Shown: positions 1-11,051 of the stretch, one piece after another
Layout: each line of letters opens with the position of its first letter
Numbering within the stretch: the first letter of the stretch is position 1
Assembly: GCA_022559845.1 (NCBI GenBank)
Contig: CM040121.1
Span: forward strand, 571,504,140-571,568,139
Length of the DNA stretch: 64,000 bases
Source of the DNA: Amorphophallus konjac
Lineage: Eukaryota; Streptophyta; Magnoliopsida; Alismatales; Araceae
Direction: 5' to 3'
The notes under the pieces: model-generated
The model's input: only the letters and a program-made list of their open reading frames with translations
The model's database searches: none
Told to the model about the DNA's origin: nothing
Position numbers and translations under genes: made by a program

Positions 1-1180
1 TGCCGTGCTCGAGGGCTCCCGATGCTGGGAGTATAAAACCACTCCCATTCCGGCGAAAAGGAGGAGGGACGGATAGACAGAGAAGAGACCCAGAGGCAGA
101 GACGAATAGAGAGAGTTGCAGACGAGAAGAAGAAGAAGAGAGAAGAAAAGGGAGAGGGCTCCGGCGTGGAGTCTTCCGACAGCCACCCAAGCAACAAGAA
201 GAGAGAGTAAGAGAGAGAGAGGGCTCGATGTAGTAGGGGAAGGTGGGGGAAAGAGCAGTGGACGATCGTCCCTGCTTCGATCTCCAATACCTCCTCCTCT
301 TTTGTTCTTTGTTTTTCCCCACTCCGTAGTCGCGTTCTCTGGTTTTCTTCCTTGCCTATAGCCTTAGCTCGGGCATGTTCTGTAATGTATACGGCCGGTT
401 ATGGCACTTTCCTCGTCATGAATGAAAACTACCCCTCTTTGGGTCTCCTTTTTTTGTCTCCGTTGGTTTGAATCACTATATGCGTTTGGTCATCTCCTTC
501 TCCCCCTTCGGCGGCTACAGTTTCTTACACCGATCTTCTCCTCCTGTCGTGGTCCCCCCGTAGAGCCTCTAGCCCTCACATTTGCTCATATGCCCAAAGG
601 GAGATGCCCTTCTTCTCTCCTCTGTGTACCCATGCCTCTGCCTTAAAGCCCCTTTTTGAACTTTCCCCGTCCTGCCAAGTTTCCTTTGAAGCATGCCAAA
701 CCCAATACCCCAGCCCGGTGCACCCATGGCTCCCTGACCAGCACACCCTTTGGCCCTCCTAGCCGGCATACACATAACCCCTCCATATGCCCCCAGCGGC
801 ACACCCTTCGGCACCTTGGCCGGCACACCCATAGTAGCCCCCCCCAGCGGTACACCTCCCCCTTAGTGCCTCAGCGGCACGCCTGGCCTCTCCCTAGCCC
901 GGTACACCCCTCAAGCACCCTGTGCTTGTCCTTGGCCGGTACGCCTTGACTAACTCCCAGCCCACCCTGTCCAGTCTTGGAGGTCTCTCGCTCGTTGTTT
1001 TCCCCGTGTTTTCCGAGGTTTTATCAAGGTGTTGCCGCCCTCGGGTGCCCACCTCCAGTTGTCGGGTTCCGCCACTCCATGTGGGCGCGTTCCCTTATCT
1101 CCTTTACGCTCGGGCCAAGGGGAGATGCTGCCGAATTTTTGTTAGAAAATAACAACACATAAAAAAGGGCAAAAGGATGC
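1..1180 (+). repeat. Partial LTR-like unit, copy A
   Basis: A TATA box (TATAAAA, 32-38) is followed by a GA-rich leader, a CT-rich stretch, degenerate GGCACACC repeats and a block of about 165 bp (1012-1180). That block is nearly identical to 4956-5110, and the GA-rich leader and TATA also align with copy B. The left end lies outside the window. No protein domain is seen; the short ORFs here are low-complexity translations. That it is an LTR or leader of an old retroelement is inferred from the repeat pairing and promoter-like layout; no true terminal TG...CA boundary could be fixed. Confidence 0.5.
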
Positions 1181-1344
1181 AACAAACGAATGGGATAAGA
1201 AATACATATCAAAAGACAACAAAACCATCAAACGAATAGAACAACAACAAATTGCAAGAAGAAGGAGAAAAGATTTGTATAAAACTACGCAAAAATCAAA
1301 GAGAAGAAGAAAAGAAAAGCCTTAAAAACAAGTAACAGAGGAGT

Positions 1345-1500
1345 GGGCCTTCATCGGCACGTCTGTCCCAGCCTTCGCCGGTACGCCCTCCACCCTCGTT
1401 GGCCGGTACACCTCTAACCTTCCTTCAGCGGTACGCTCTAACAACCCTTCAACGACACACCTTCTCGGCCCTTCAGCGGCACACTCCTCTCACCCTCCGA
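1345..1500. repeat. GGCACRCC minisatellite patch
   Basis: Irregular repetition of a CTTCAGCGGCACACC-like unit with variable spacers. The same unit recurs at 720-940, 2045-2130, 3530-3870, 4650-4880, 5400-5590 and 31201-31460, so it is a dispersed minisatellite of the surrounding old element family. Confidence 0.7.
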
Positions 1501-1509
1501 AGTGGAACA

Positions 1510-2040
1510 CAATGTATAGACTTTAGATTGATGCACGAACATAGCAACAAACAATGTATAGACTTTGAACTGCAATGTATAGACTTTGAGCTGGCCAACG
1601 TACAGACTTTAGGCTGGTCAATGTATGGACTTTGAGCTGCAATGTACAGACTTTGAGCTGCAACGTACAGACTTTGAGCTGGCCAACGTACAGACTTTGG
1701 GCTGGCCAATGTACAGACTTTGAACTGCAATGTATAGACTTTGAGCTAGCCAACGTACAGACTTTGGGCTGGCCAATGTGTAGACTTTGAGCTGATGAAC
1801 CCAGCCAATGGACCGACTTTGAGCTGGCCAATGTACAGACTTTGAGCTGGCCATTGGCCAACGCATAGACTTCGAGCTGATGAATGTAGCCAATGTATAG
1901 ACTTCGAGCTGATGAATGCAGCTGATGTACAGACTTTGAGCTGAAGAACGTATAGACTTTGTGTGCTGGTTGAATAGACAACGTATAGACTTTGGGCTGA
2001 TGAATGTACGGACTTTATGTCGCAGCGACCGGCCAATGTG
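1510..2040. repeat. About 20-copy tandem array of 21-24 bp units
   Basis: Units follow AATGTACAGACTTTGAGCTG with short variable tails (GCC, or longer GATGAATG-type tails). About 20 copies are visible by eye, with mostly T/C and A/G differences between them. Reading frames through it give repetitive peptides in several frames, which are artefacts of the repeat. The array sits between two patches of the AGCGGCAC minisatellite. Confidence 0.85.
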
Positions 2041-2164
2041 CATACTTCAGCCCTTCAGCGGCACGCCAGCCTGCCCCTTCACCGGCACACTCTCCCAGCC
2101 CCTCTCCGGCACGCTCTCCCTGTCTTCCCCGGTACATCCCTTTTTACCCCCCAACGGCCCACTT

Positions 2165-2460
2165 TTCCTTCCAAAATAAATATATATAAACATATATAAA
2201 TATGTCATGATAATGATAATGATAATAATGATAATAAATTAATAAAAATTATGATAAATAAATAAACCTGAATATATATATATGAGAAAAAAATGTGAAA
2301 TAATAAAAATAATAGTAAAAAAGGAAAGGGGAAATATAATAGTAATAATAATAAATAAAATGGAGAAATCATCCAGAATAAATACATAAAAGGGAAATAA
2401 GCAATAAAATATATATGCACATAATTTAAAGCCCAGATAAAGAAAATGGTAAAATCTATG
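2165..2460. repeat. AT-rich low-complexity tract
   Basis: ATAATAATAAAT-like sequence ending in a conserved block (2461-2530, containing GTCTCTCCCGTGAC). The same order, AT-rich tract then this block, recurs at 31470-32027. No gene is seen. Confidence 0.7.
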
Positions 2461-2700
2461 TTGCAGTCCCGTCTCTCCCGTGACTCGATGCTGAAGGAAC
2501 AACAATACCGCCCTTCCAGGTTGGGCCTGTGATGGGAATCGACGCCGAGCATGTACATTTACTTTTGCATTTATGTCCTTTTAGTTTGTGTTATATCCTT
2601 GGGAAAGTATATGCGCAATTGTACGGCTTTATAAGCCAATGCGTCATTCCCATGGATTGTGTGGATTTTTATGCAATTATACAGTAGGACTAGCAAGGGG

Positions 2701-3230
2701 TAGGGCTGTCAATGGGCCTGGCCCGATATCGGGCCGGGCCGCAAGGTCTTTTTCGACCCGCGGGTTTTTAGTCGGGCCTAAAAGCCCGGCCCGACTAGAC
2801 TCGCGGGCCGGGCTCCGGCTTTGAGTTCGGCCCGCGGGCCGGCCCGGCCCGATCCCTTTTTTTATTCTCACTTCAAATTTTAAAAACTATTTAGTCAAAC
2901 TTATGTTATTTTACTTAATTATAAATTTTAAATTCTCTTTTCACATAAATTATGTAATTAATATCAAAATTTTAATTTATTTAGTGAGATTATAAATTTT
3001 ATAGTATTAATTCTATTAATTTTTATTATTTTTATTATTTTATTTAAGTAGTCGGGCCGGGCCGAGCCGGGCCTTAGTCGGGCTTTGAATTTTTTACATA
3101 ATGTCGGGCCCGACCCGGCCCGGCCCGACATAGGTCGGGCTCGGGCCGGGCTCGGGCCTTACTCTTAATAAGTCGGGCCCGGGTCGGGCCGACCTAAGCC
3201 CGGCCCGGGCCCGGCCCATTGACAGCCCTA
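2701..3230. mobile_element. hAT-type MITE
   Basis: The terminal inverted repeat TAGGGCTGTCAATGGGC is matched by GCCCATTGACAGCCCTA at the other end. A perfect 8-bp target duplication GCAAGGGG lies at 2693-2700 and 3231-3238. The 530-bp body has GC-rich CGGGCC-repeat subterminal arms and an AT-rich centre, with no coding capacity. An 8-bp duplication and TAGGG ends fit a non-autonomous hAT element. Confidence 0.93.
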
Positions 3231-3283
3231 GCAAGGGGGCCCTCAGCCCTTTCTCATTGGTCCATGTCACCTATGTGGGGCTG

Positions 3284-5110
3284 TGTGGACACCAAAAAAA
3301 TTGCACACCCAAATATCATACCCGGCCTCGCATCAACAACGGCGCCGAGCGAAGAAGCCCCGGAGAGACTGGTCGTCCGGACTCCCCAAATATGCACACT
3401 GCCGTGAAGCCGTCCCCGGAGTCACGACAGCAAAGAGAAGCCAACTCTCGGGAAGCTCGTAATCCATGGGCCTCGAAGAAAATCAAATGGGCCACAACTC
3501 GTGCTCACAATGGGCTCAAAGCTGCCCATTTAGCCCTTCAGCGGCACGCCCATTTGAGGCTTCAACGGCACGCTCCCTGCAGCCTTCAGCGGCACACCCC
3601 TTGGGGAGCCCAACAGCACACCCATGGGAGCCCCTCAGCGGCACGCCCTGCCCCCAGCGGCACACCCGTCCTGGGCTCCAGCGGCACACCCCTAGGGTGT
3701 CTTCAGCGGCACCCCCAGGAAGCCTCAGCGGCACGCCCATTTGGGGCTTCAGCGGCACGCTTCGTTGGGCCTTCAACGGCACGCCTTTTGCCCTCTTCAG
3801 CGACACGCTTAGGCAACCTTTAGCGACACGCCCTTTTGGCCCTCCTCCGGCACACCTTTTGAGCCCGCCAGTGGCACATCAACGGCCGAACGACGTGATG
3901 CCCATGCCCTATGGATCATTGGCACGCAATGGGACTTGCTGAGGTGTCACCTGGGGAGAGGGCCACGCTGCCTACTCCTCCTGCCACCCAGGACAAGGGA
4001 GTCAACTCCCATTAAATGCCCTCCGGACGCTTCCCGCCTTGGGACACTCCCGCTGCCCGGGGTATAAAACCCCTCTTCGCTGCGAACAAGAGAGAGGAGA
4101 GGCAGATACACACAGGGACACCCACACGCAGACAGAGAAGAGGAGAAGAGAAGAAGAGAAGAAGAGAAGAAGAAGGAGAAGAGAAGAAGAGGAGGGGAGG
4201 CTCTGCCTCCCCCTCCTGCTGTTCCGCCCACCGCCGTCCCCGCGAAGAGCAGAAGAAGAAGCAGAAGAAGAAAAGAAGAGAAGAAGGAGAGGGGAGGCTC
4301 CGGCTCCCCCGTTGCTATCCCGTCCACCACCACCGGTGTGAAGAGAGAGAGAGAAGGAGGGTGAGTGAAGAGAGAGAGTGAGGACCGGGAGGGGAGGAGT
4401 CCTTGCTCCCCCCCATTATATCTTCTTTCTTTCTTTCTTTGTCCCCCTTGTGTTCTTTCCCGTCGCCATGTATTAGCTCCCTCGGGGCACTCTCTTTGTG
4501 ATAATAAAAGTAGGAGGCTTGCAAGTATTTCTCTTGAACGTCTTTCTAAAGCGTTTCTTCCGTGTTTGCATCCTTCGGTGTTTCACGCCCTCCCCCTTTC
4601 CCTTTCTCCTTTTGTTAGGGTTTGCTTCCTCCAGGGCATTTTTACCTTGCTTCCTCCTTCGCCGGCACGCCTTCTTCAGCGGCACGCCCTAGCCAAGCCC
4701 TTCGCCGGCACGCCCTTACGGGCCTTCGCCGGTACGCTCTCCCAGCCCTTCCCCGGTGCGCCTTGGAGCCCCTTCGCCTGCACACCCCAATCGCTCCTTC
4801 CCCGGTGCGCCTGGGAACCCCCTTCGCCGACACGCCCCTACGGGCCTTCCCCGGCACGCCCAGGCCACTCTTCACATTCCCAACCTCTTCAGCCCGGCAC
4901 ACTTCCCAGCTGCTCCTGGAGAGGTCCCCTGCCCACCGTTGCCTCCGAGTTTTCCGGAGTTTTATTAAAGGTGTTGCCGCTCTCGGGCGCCCACCTCCAG
5001 TTGTCGGGTTCCGCCACTCCATGTGGGCGCGTTCCCTGTATCTCCCTTACGCTCGGGTCAAGGGGAGATGCTGCCGAATTTTTGTTAGAAACGATAACAT
5101 ATTAAAAGGA
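3284..5110 (+). repeat. LTR-like unit, copy B
   Basis: It begins with TGTGGACACC and carries AGCGGCACGCC minisatellite (3530-3870), a TATA box (TATAAAA, 4063-4069), a GA-rich leader (4080-4390), more minisatellite (4650-4880) and the 165-bp block shared with copy A. Homology to copy A continues into an A-rich stretch to about 5390. This suggests two copies of the same LTR plus the start of an internal region. The terminal boundaries are inferred. Long ORFs across it are translations of repeats. Confidence 0.5.
3530..3870. repeat. AGCGGCACGCC minisatellite
   Basis: About 15-17 units of roughly 20-24 bp, each containing AGCGGCAC(A/G)CC, with variable spacers. It lies inside LTR-like copy B. 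Confidence 0.8.
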
Positions 5111-5399
5111 TAAGAGGAAGCAACAAACAAATGGAACGACCACACGTTAAAAAGGACTAAAAGAAAGCAACAAGCAAATAAAAAGAACAACGGTAAAACA
5201 CTTTAACCGAGGTAAGGGAACCGTAATCAACTCAAAGAGAGCCGAATCAAATAACGACTAAGTAACTCGAACATCCATCCTCAGGAGAGAAAGAATGGAA
5301 GATAATCAAGAGAAAGAGAGAAGAAACCCATGCAAACTTAATAAAAATCAGAACAGAAGAAAAGAAAAGCCTTAAAAGAAACGGAGGAGGAGTGGGCTC

Positions 5400-5593
5400 C
5401 CCATGCCCTTCGCCGGTACGCTCCTATTGTCTCCCTTAGCCGGCACACCTTTCTAGCCATCCTTCGCCGGCACATACCTCATGGCCCTTCGCCGGCACAC
5501 CCGCTTAGCCCTTCAGTGGTACGCCTTCTACCCCCTTTCGCCGACACACCCTTCAACCCTTCAACGGCACGCTCCTGCTTCAGCCTTCAGCGG
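5400..5593. repeat. Minisatellite, left part, split by the Tat element
   Basis: Degenerate CTTCGCCGGCACACC and CTTCAGCGGCACGCC units. The last AGCGG (5589-5593) is the left target duplication of the large retrotransposon, and the array resumes at 31201. Confidence 0.8.
5589..5593. repeat. Target site duplication, left (AGCGG)
   Basis: AGCGG directly before the 5' LTR. The same five bases follow the 3' LTR at 31201-31205. Confidence 0.93.
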
Positions 5594-5851
5594 TGTAGAC
5601 ACGCTATTCCTGACGTCTCCTGAGAAAGTCTCATATCACTATACAACGCCCCGCGACGGCTTACACGTTTTGAATCACTTGAGTGCTTCCTTTTCTTGAG
5701 TCTTCTTCCGCCCTTTTCGGCATCCGGAATTATCTCGTTGCGGCATTCGGACGGCATCAACACCAGTCGGACGCATCAGGGGTTCCGAAACCAGGAAGGG
5801 TGTCTGCCGGGCGGCCGCCAACGCCTGAACCGAGGACCCGGGTGGGCCTTA

Positions 5852-6469
5852 ATGGGGGCGTCCAGGCCCCTGGACGCCCCCATTCTTTTAATTTATTTTT
5901 CAAAACCCAAAACATAAATAAAAAATAATATATTAATGGAGGCGTCCAGGCCCCTGGACGCCTCCATAAAAACAAATATAAAAAAATGTAAAATGCCAGT
6001 TGGCATAAAAGACAAAACCAAATAAAAATAATATATTAATGGAGGCGTCCAGGCCCCTGGACGCCTCCATAAAAATAAATATAAAAAATGTAAAATGCCA
6101 GTTGGCATAAAAGACATAACACAAAAAAAAATATATATATATTTATGGAGGCGTCCAGGACCCTGGACGCCTCCATCAACTCCCTCACGGGCGCCGGCCA
6201 CCGAATGACGGTTTGTCGTGTGTGAAAAAATCTAAATTATAGAGACGTCCAGACAGCTGGACGCGCCCATGTCAAAATCACGAGGCGCCGCTCACGAAAC
6301 CACGCATTGTGCCAAACCACGTGCGGCCGTCGGCAGGGTTCGGTGGACCTGTTGGAGGCGTCCGGGGCCCTGGACGCCTCCACAAAAATATTCTGAAAAA
6401 ATAAATAAAAATAGAATAAAATATTAGTTCGGCCTTGATTGAGGTGTCCAGGGTCCTGGACGCCTCCAC
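5852..6469. promoter_or_regulatory. Palindrome array in U3 of the 5' LTR
   Basis: Four near-perfect 32-bp palindromes (5852-5883, 5936-5967, 6039-6070, 6145-6176) have arms ending GCGTCCAGG / CCTGGACGC around a 2-bp centre. Three degenerate ones follow (about 6244-6272, 6353-6381, 6440-6469). The last ends about 12 bp before the TATA box. The 5936-6145 part is also a tandem repeat of about 105 bp. Position in U3 suggests protein-binding or structural elements; this function is inferred. Confidence 0.85.
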
Positions 6470-6481
6470 CCTCCGGAGCCC

Positions 6482-6489
6482 TATAAATA
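6482..6489 (+). promoter_or_regulatory. LTR TATA box
   Basis: TATAAATA just downstream of the palindrome array. It is conserved at 29958-29965 in the 3' LTR and probably drives the genomic RNA of the element. Confidence 0.8.
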
Positions 6490-7102
6490 GAGGCCCACCC
6501 CCTCAGTTTTGGAAGAGCTTAAAAAGAGATCCGATAGGCTGCCGGAGCCCAGAGGCTACCGGAGTCATTTCTAACCCGTGGGGTCTTTTGTAGGTGGAGG
6601 TTTTGCCGGCTTCTCGGGTGCCCACGCTCGCGAGAGGAAGGTCGTCTTCATCCACCGCGCTTCCACGGCGTCCGTACGTTGCCGGAGCTCCGCCGGATCT
6701 CGCCCCCGGCTCATCCAATAAGCCTTTTCTTCCCCTTTTTCTCCATAGTTCTTTACATTCATCATACTGCATCCTCTATCTCCCTACATAAGGGCGCCGT
6801 CTCTTGCATACATCTTGCATTCATCATCACATTTTCCTCCTACTCGAGTCCGAGAGGGGTTTAAAATCACACCAACCAGGTGTGTGTCAGGTCACGATCT
6901 CGTTACTTTTATTGCAAGGAATTGTTACTACACTGCCATTTTCTAATTCTGTTCGTTTATTGTCCACTGTTTTGCAAGGGTAACCAAGGAAAGCCCTCTC
7001 CGTCGGCCGGCCGAAGGGGGAGGAAAAAGTAACCCGCCATCTCCCGCTCTTGAGGTAGGCGCGATCACTTTCTTTATTTTGGGGTCTTTTGGCCCCTGGC
7101 GA

Positions 7103-7570
7103 TCACGGCCGCGGCGAGTCACTTCCCCAATGGCCGTTTAAATTTCCCGTTCTTATATTCTCTTTATATTCTGTTATATTCTGCTCATATTCTCGAGGCC
7201 GCGGCGAGTCACTTCCCCAATGGCCGTTTAAATTCCCGTTCTTATATGTTATATTCTTATCTATTCATGTTCTCGAGACCGCGGCGAGTCACTTCCCCAA
7301 TGGCCGTTTAAATTCCCGTTCTTATATGTTATATTCTTATCTATTCATGTTCTCGTGGCCACGGCGAGTCACTTCCCCAATGGCCATTTAAATTCCCGCT
7401 CTTTACATTCTTCTTATATTCTGTTATATTTTTATCTGTTCATATTCTCGAGGCCGCGGCGAGTCACTTCCCCAATGGCCGTTTCAATTCTTGCTATTTA
7501 ATTTCTGCACCATTCCCGTCCCCCGAGGCCGCGGCGAGTCACTTCCCGCTATGGCCGTTTAACCCCCATA
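7103..7570 (+). repeat. Six tandem repeats of about 80 bp in the 5' LTR
   Basis: Units contain GCGGCGAGTCACTTCCCC and AATGGCCGTTTAAATTC, at about 7111, 7201, 7281, 7361, 7456 and 7531. They lie after the TATA box, so they would be transcribed as leader RNA. Confidence 0.88.
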
Positions 7571-7727
7571 TCTTACTATATTACATTTGTCCCGCTCGCC
7601 CCGCCGGAGCAATCTCCCGTGGTGGCCCCTTCTCTTTTCTCTTATTTCTGTGTTGCAGCAAACAAAAGAGGAGCCCGCGCGCTCCGCGTCCTCTTCCGCC
7701 CCGAACCGCGTGACGTCGCTCACATAT

Positions 7728-7744
7728 TGGCGATCACGGTGGGA
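7728..7744 (+). promoter_or_regulatory. Candidate primer binding site
   Basis: TGGCGATCACGGTGGGA starts three bases after the 5' LTR. It begins TGG, as expected for a site complementary to a tRNA 3' CCA end, and resembles TGGCGA-type sites of Tat elements. The exact tRNA was not matched. Confidence 0.6.
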
Positions 7745-8318
7745 CTTCTACTGTTTCCTTTCGGATACCTTTGCAAGTTCGGCACCAACCGTGCCTCTCA
7801 ACCTTGGCGCCCGCGCGCGCCCCCGTTGTGCTCACGGCAGCACTGTCAGTTGTGATTGGTTGTTTGTTTATTATATGTCTGTTATTTCTGTTATTTTCCC
7901 ACTCCATATCTCTGTCAGCATTTCATTGCATGCATCCATCCCTCTTTTCAATCCTTTTTTCATTTTTTTGAGGATCACCCTTTCCCGGTGAAGGAAGGAC
8001 TCTCCGTTTGGGAATTCCTCTTAACGGACTAGAATCTCCTACACTGGGACCTCCGTAAGTCCCCGACATCGAAGAATCTCCTCTTCGTTCACTGGGCTGG
8101 TTGTACCATTGAAGTTCCCCGGAGTTAGTCATTTCATTCGTGGTGAGACGAGAGACCCTAGCTGACACGGCGGTGAAACAAAAATAAACTAGGGTCCCCA
8201 TTTTGTGTGAACTTCGGATCTCGCTAAAAACACAAAAAAATCATCAAAATCAAAACACAAAAAAAAGGCGTAAAGGCATCCACTTGTTTGATAATCTATG
8301 CTACCTGCTTGCTAGTGT

Positions 8319-10148
8319 ATGTTTTTGCGTTCTGGGAAAATTGTGAGCATGGCTCACGAGTCTTTTGAGGAGAACCACCCTAGTCGTGGTTTGTCAGCCG
8401 ACCCGCGAGTCTATGCTATGGACTCGGGTCCTTCTCATGAGCCCTCGCATGAGGTGCAGGTTATTACCGGGGACACGTCCCCACCACATGATATCTCTTC
8501 CTTACTGGGCGTCCTCGCCAACACGGAGCTTACCTCTGAACAGCTCCGGGCCTTCCAGGCCATTCTGAAGGGGAAATCTGCTTCCCCCACGCCCCAGGAA
8601 TCAACTCCGGCCATCGCACCTCCAAGAGTCCGTGCAGGCCATTCCATCTCCTTCATTGGCGCAAGCCATCCAGTCTCCCTCGCTTCAAGGACAAGCGAGC
8701 CAACAACCACCCTCATTCCAGTTCCCGTCACAATCTCAAACTCCCGTTGTTCCCCACATACCGCTTCAGCCGGGGCCGACTGTCGGCGGTCCGGCAGCTC
8801 CCTCTCATTCCGGGTTCCCCCCTCAAGTCTCCGGGAGACAGTTTCTCCCCAGTGGCAAGTGCCACCTTCACCTCCAGAGGAGCTCGCCCAATCGCTCCTC
8901 AATAGGTTCAATCGCATGGACGAGCAGTTTCAAAATCTGAGAAGGATGGTGGACGTGAAAGCCACCCCAGAGGTTACTTTGCCAATCCTTCCCGTCATTC
9001 ATCTTCCTCCCTCCGAGATGCCCACGTACCGCAGATACAATGGTACCGGCAACCCCTTCATTCATCTCAAGGATTTCATGTATGAGTCCTCCTACTGGTA
9101 AAATGATCAGAGGTCCCTGGCATACCTCTTTCGGAGATCATTGGATGGTCCCGCGCTTGAGTGGTTCTATTCCTTGGAGCCCCGCGAGGCCGAGAATTTT
9201 GAAATAGTCCAGAGAAGGTTCTTGCAGAAATATAGGGATAGGGTCGGTCCCTTACTCTCCATTACCGACCTAGTGGCCGAAAAGATGAAGCCCGACGAGG
9301 ATTTTGTCCGCTATGCTGATAGATGGAGGTCTCTGGCGGAAAGAATAAGGGATACCCTCTCCGAGCCCGAACAAGTGAAGATGATTGTGTCTAATGCAAC
9401 CCCGCAGTTCAGACACGTCCTGGCCATGAATAAACTTACTACAATGGAGGAACTCTATGAAAGGGCCCGGTACATCCAAACCCAGTTAAAAGACTCCCCC
9501 ATTATGAACATGTTTGAGTCACCAAAACCCAAAGTGGTCAGAAAGACAGGCGCTGGTGTCCCGGGCGGAGCCACAGAAGGGGTCTTGACAAATGAGCAAG
9601 TGGGTGCGGTCAACAATGCCAACTATGCAGTCAACCCAAGGCCTCCACAAATGCCCCGACTTCCCCTCCAACTAGGTCCTTTCCCTCTTCGTCCTCCACC
9701 CCAAAATAATCCACCCCAGGATAATATGCCTCCATTACGTCAACCCCAGCAACAACAACCATAGCCTCAGCAACAACAACCACCGCTTCAGTACAACCAA
9801 GTTCCACCCCCGGGGAACTATGGTCCCCAACAGCAACAAAGGAGGCCGCTCGGTCCCAAGAGAGCCTACTATCCACCATTGCCAGAAACCTTAGCAGACA
9901 TTTTTAATGCCCTCATGACATCAAACTAACTCGCCCTACCCAGAGAAAGGCCCGTGTGGCCCCCAAATGTTGATACCTCCAAATACTGCGTCTACCACAG
10001 GCAGCCAGGACACACAGTAGATTACTGCTTCCATTTCAAAGATTACATCCACGATATGAATGATGAACATCAAATATATTGGGATGAAATGAGACGATAC
10101 GTCGCCGCTCTCAAGGCTAGGAGACCTCCTCATAGGCCACATCAGTAG
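8319..10148 (+). pseudogene. gag: gag (capsid and nucleocapsid), broken
   Basis: The structural protein that packages retroelement RNA. The start at 8319 (MFLRSGK) resembles other plant Ty3 gag starts. The conserved retrotransposon gag domain runs from about 9010 (PTYRRYNGTGNP) to 9500 (WFYSLEP, FLQKYRDR, EELYERARYIQ). A CxxHxxxxHxxxxC knuckle (CVYHRQPGHTVDYC) near 9987-10028 is the nucleocapsid type seen in Tat elements. One frame runs through, but stops at 9099 (TAA), 9762 (TAG), 9927 (TAA) and 10146 (TAG) break it. Several fit CAA or CAG changed to TAA or TAG. Glutamine- and proline-rich stretches surround the knuckle. Confidence 0.9.
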
Positions 10149-11051
10149 TTACAACAGCAGCAGCAGCAGCAACCACAACAACAACAACAGCCTCAGCAGG
10201 CCCCACAACAACAGCCCGACATGGGCATAATCCAGAATCCATTACCGGAGCACCAACAGCCCAATCATCAGGTTAACCCCATCTCCTCCTTCCCGGAAGT
10301 CGGGCGAGAGCAGGTGTGGCAACAGGAAAGTACCTCCATTCTTTCTACCGCCAATCCTATCGTCACGCAACACCCTCGCCTTGCCCGGGTAGCACCTCTC
10401 TCTCATCAATCCGCGTCAGTATCACCTTCACCATTTCCACTACCATTACGCCCTCTCATCCGTACCCCGATCCCCTATCAACCGACACTCTCCACTACGC
10501 CTTCACACCCTCTCATCTTCTCCCACTCCCCCACTTTACCATCCACCTCTACCACATTTACCCCTACGCCTTCTAAACCCCTTATCATCCGTCAACCATA
10601 CATAACTCCGTCTTTCTCCACCATATCGCCACTAATGCCTTCAAAACCACTCATTACCCATCACCCACCTCAAAATCATTCCCCGCTTCAAGCCCTACCC
10701 ACTTCTACTTCGTCTCCACCTCCACCTTCCAGACCCCTTATCCTTCATAATCCGCGCGATATCCCCTCTACCTCCACCATGCCTCCACCTAACAAACCCC
10801 TCATCAGAATCCCTGCTCCCGTCATCACACATGCTTCATCAACCATTCCTCCACCACTACCCCTCAAATCCCTGTTAAAACCCACTGCTACCCCCACAGA
10901 GGTACAAAAGCCGCAGGCAATGGTGCTCCGGAATGGAAGGATTTTCCACAGGGTTTTCTCCCACAACAGTCAGAATCCTGAGTAATCTCAGCCAGAGAAG
11001 GATGATGGGGAACAACCAGAAAGAGCTATCCCTGGAACACAGTATGATCTA
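10149..11051 (+). CDS. Pro/Ser/Thr-rich linker between gag and protease
   Basis: It continues the gag frame, with a long open stretch (10221-10985) of low-complexity Pro, Ser and Thr and repeated (K/R)PLI motifs (about six copies), then MVLRNGRIF. A TAA at 10983 interrupts it. No enzymatic domain is seen. It is probably a disordered spacer of the polyprotein. Confidence 0.55.

Larger units (their letters stand above)
5594..7724 (+). repeat. 5' LTR (2131 bp)
   Basis: It starts TGTAGACACG and ends GCTCACA. It contains seven GCGTCCAGG-type palindromes (5852-6469), a TATA box (6482-6489) and six tandem repeats of about 80 bp (7103-7570) downstream of the TATA box. It aligns end to end with 29073-31200. 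Confidence 0.95.

Noticed and set aside
1523..2043. Several overlapping 80-150 codon frames with repeated KSVHWPAQSLYIG-like peptides
   Set aside because: They are translations of the 21-24 bp tandem array and are open in several frames at once; there are no start or promoter signals.
3257..3942. Open frames of 158-188 codons rich in Pro, Ala, Arg and His
   Set aside because: They follow the AGCGGCACGCC minisatellite and are open in two frames on the same strand, with no domain.
4365..5105. 246-codon open frame
   Set aside because: It crosses the GA/CT-rich leader and minisatellite of LTR-like copy B, and the homologous copy A does not keep the frame.
5852..6469. Regularly spaced palindromes resembling a CRISPR array
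   Set aside because: The spacers are AT-rich and repeated among themselves, the region is inside an LTR, and the genome is a plant.
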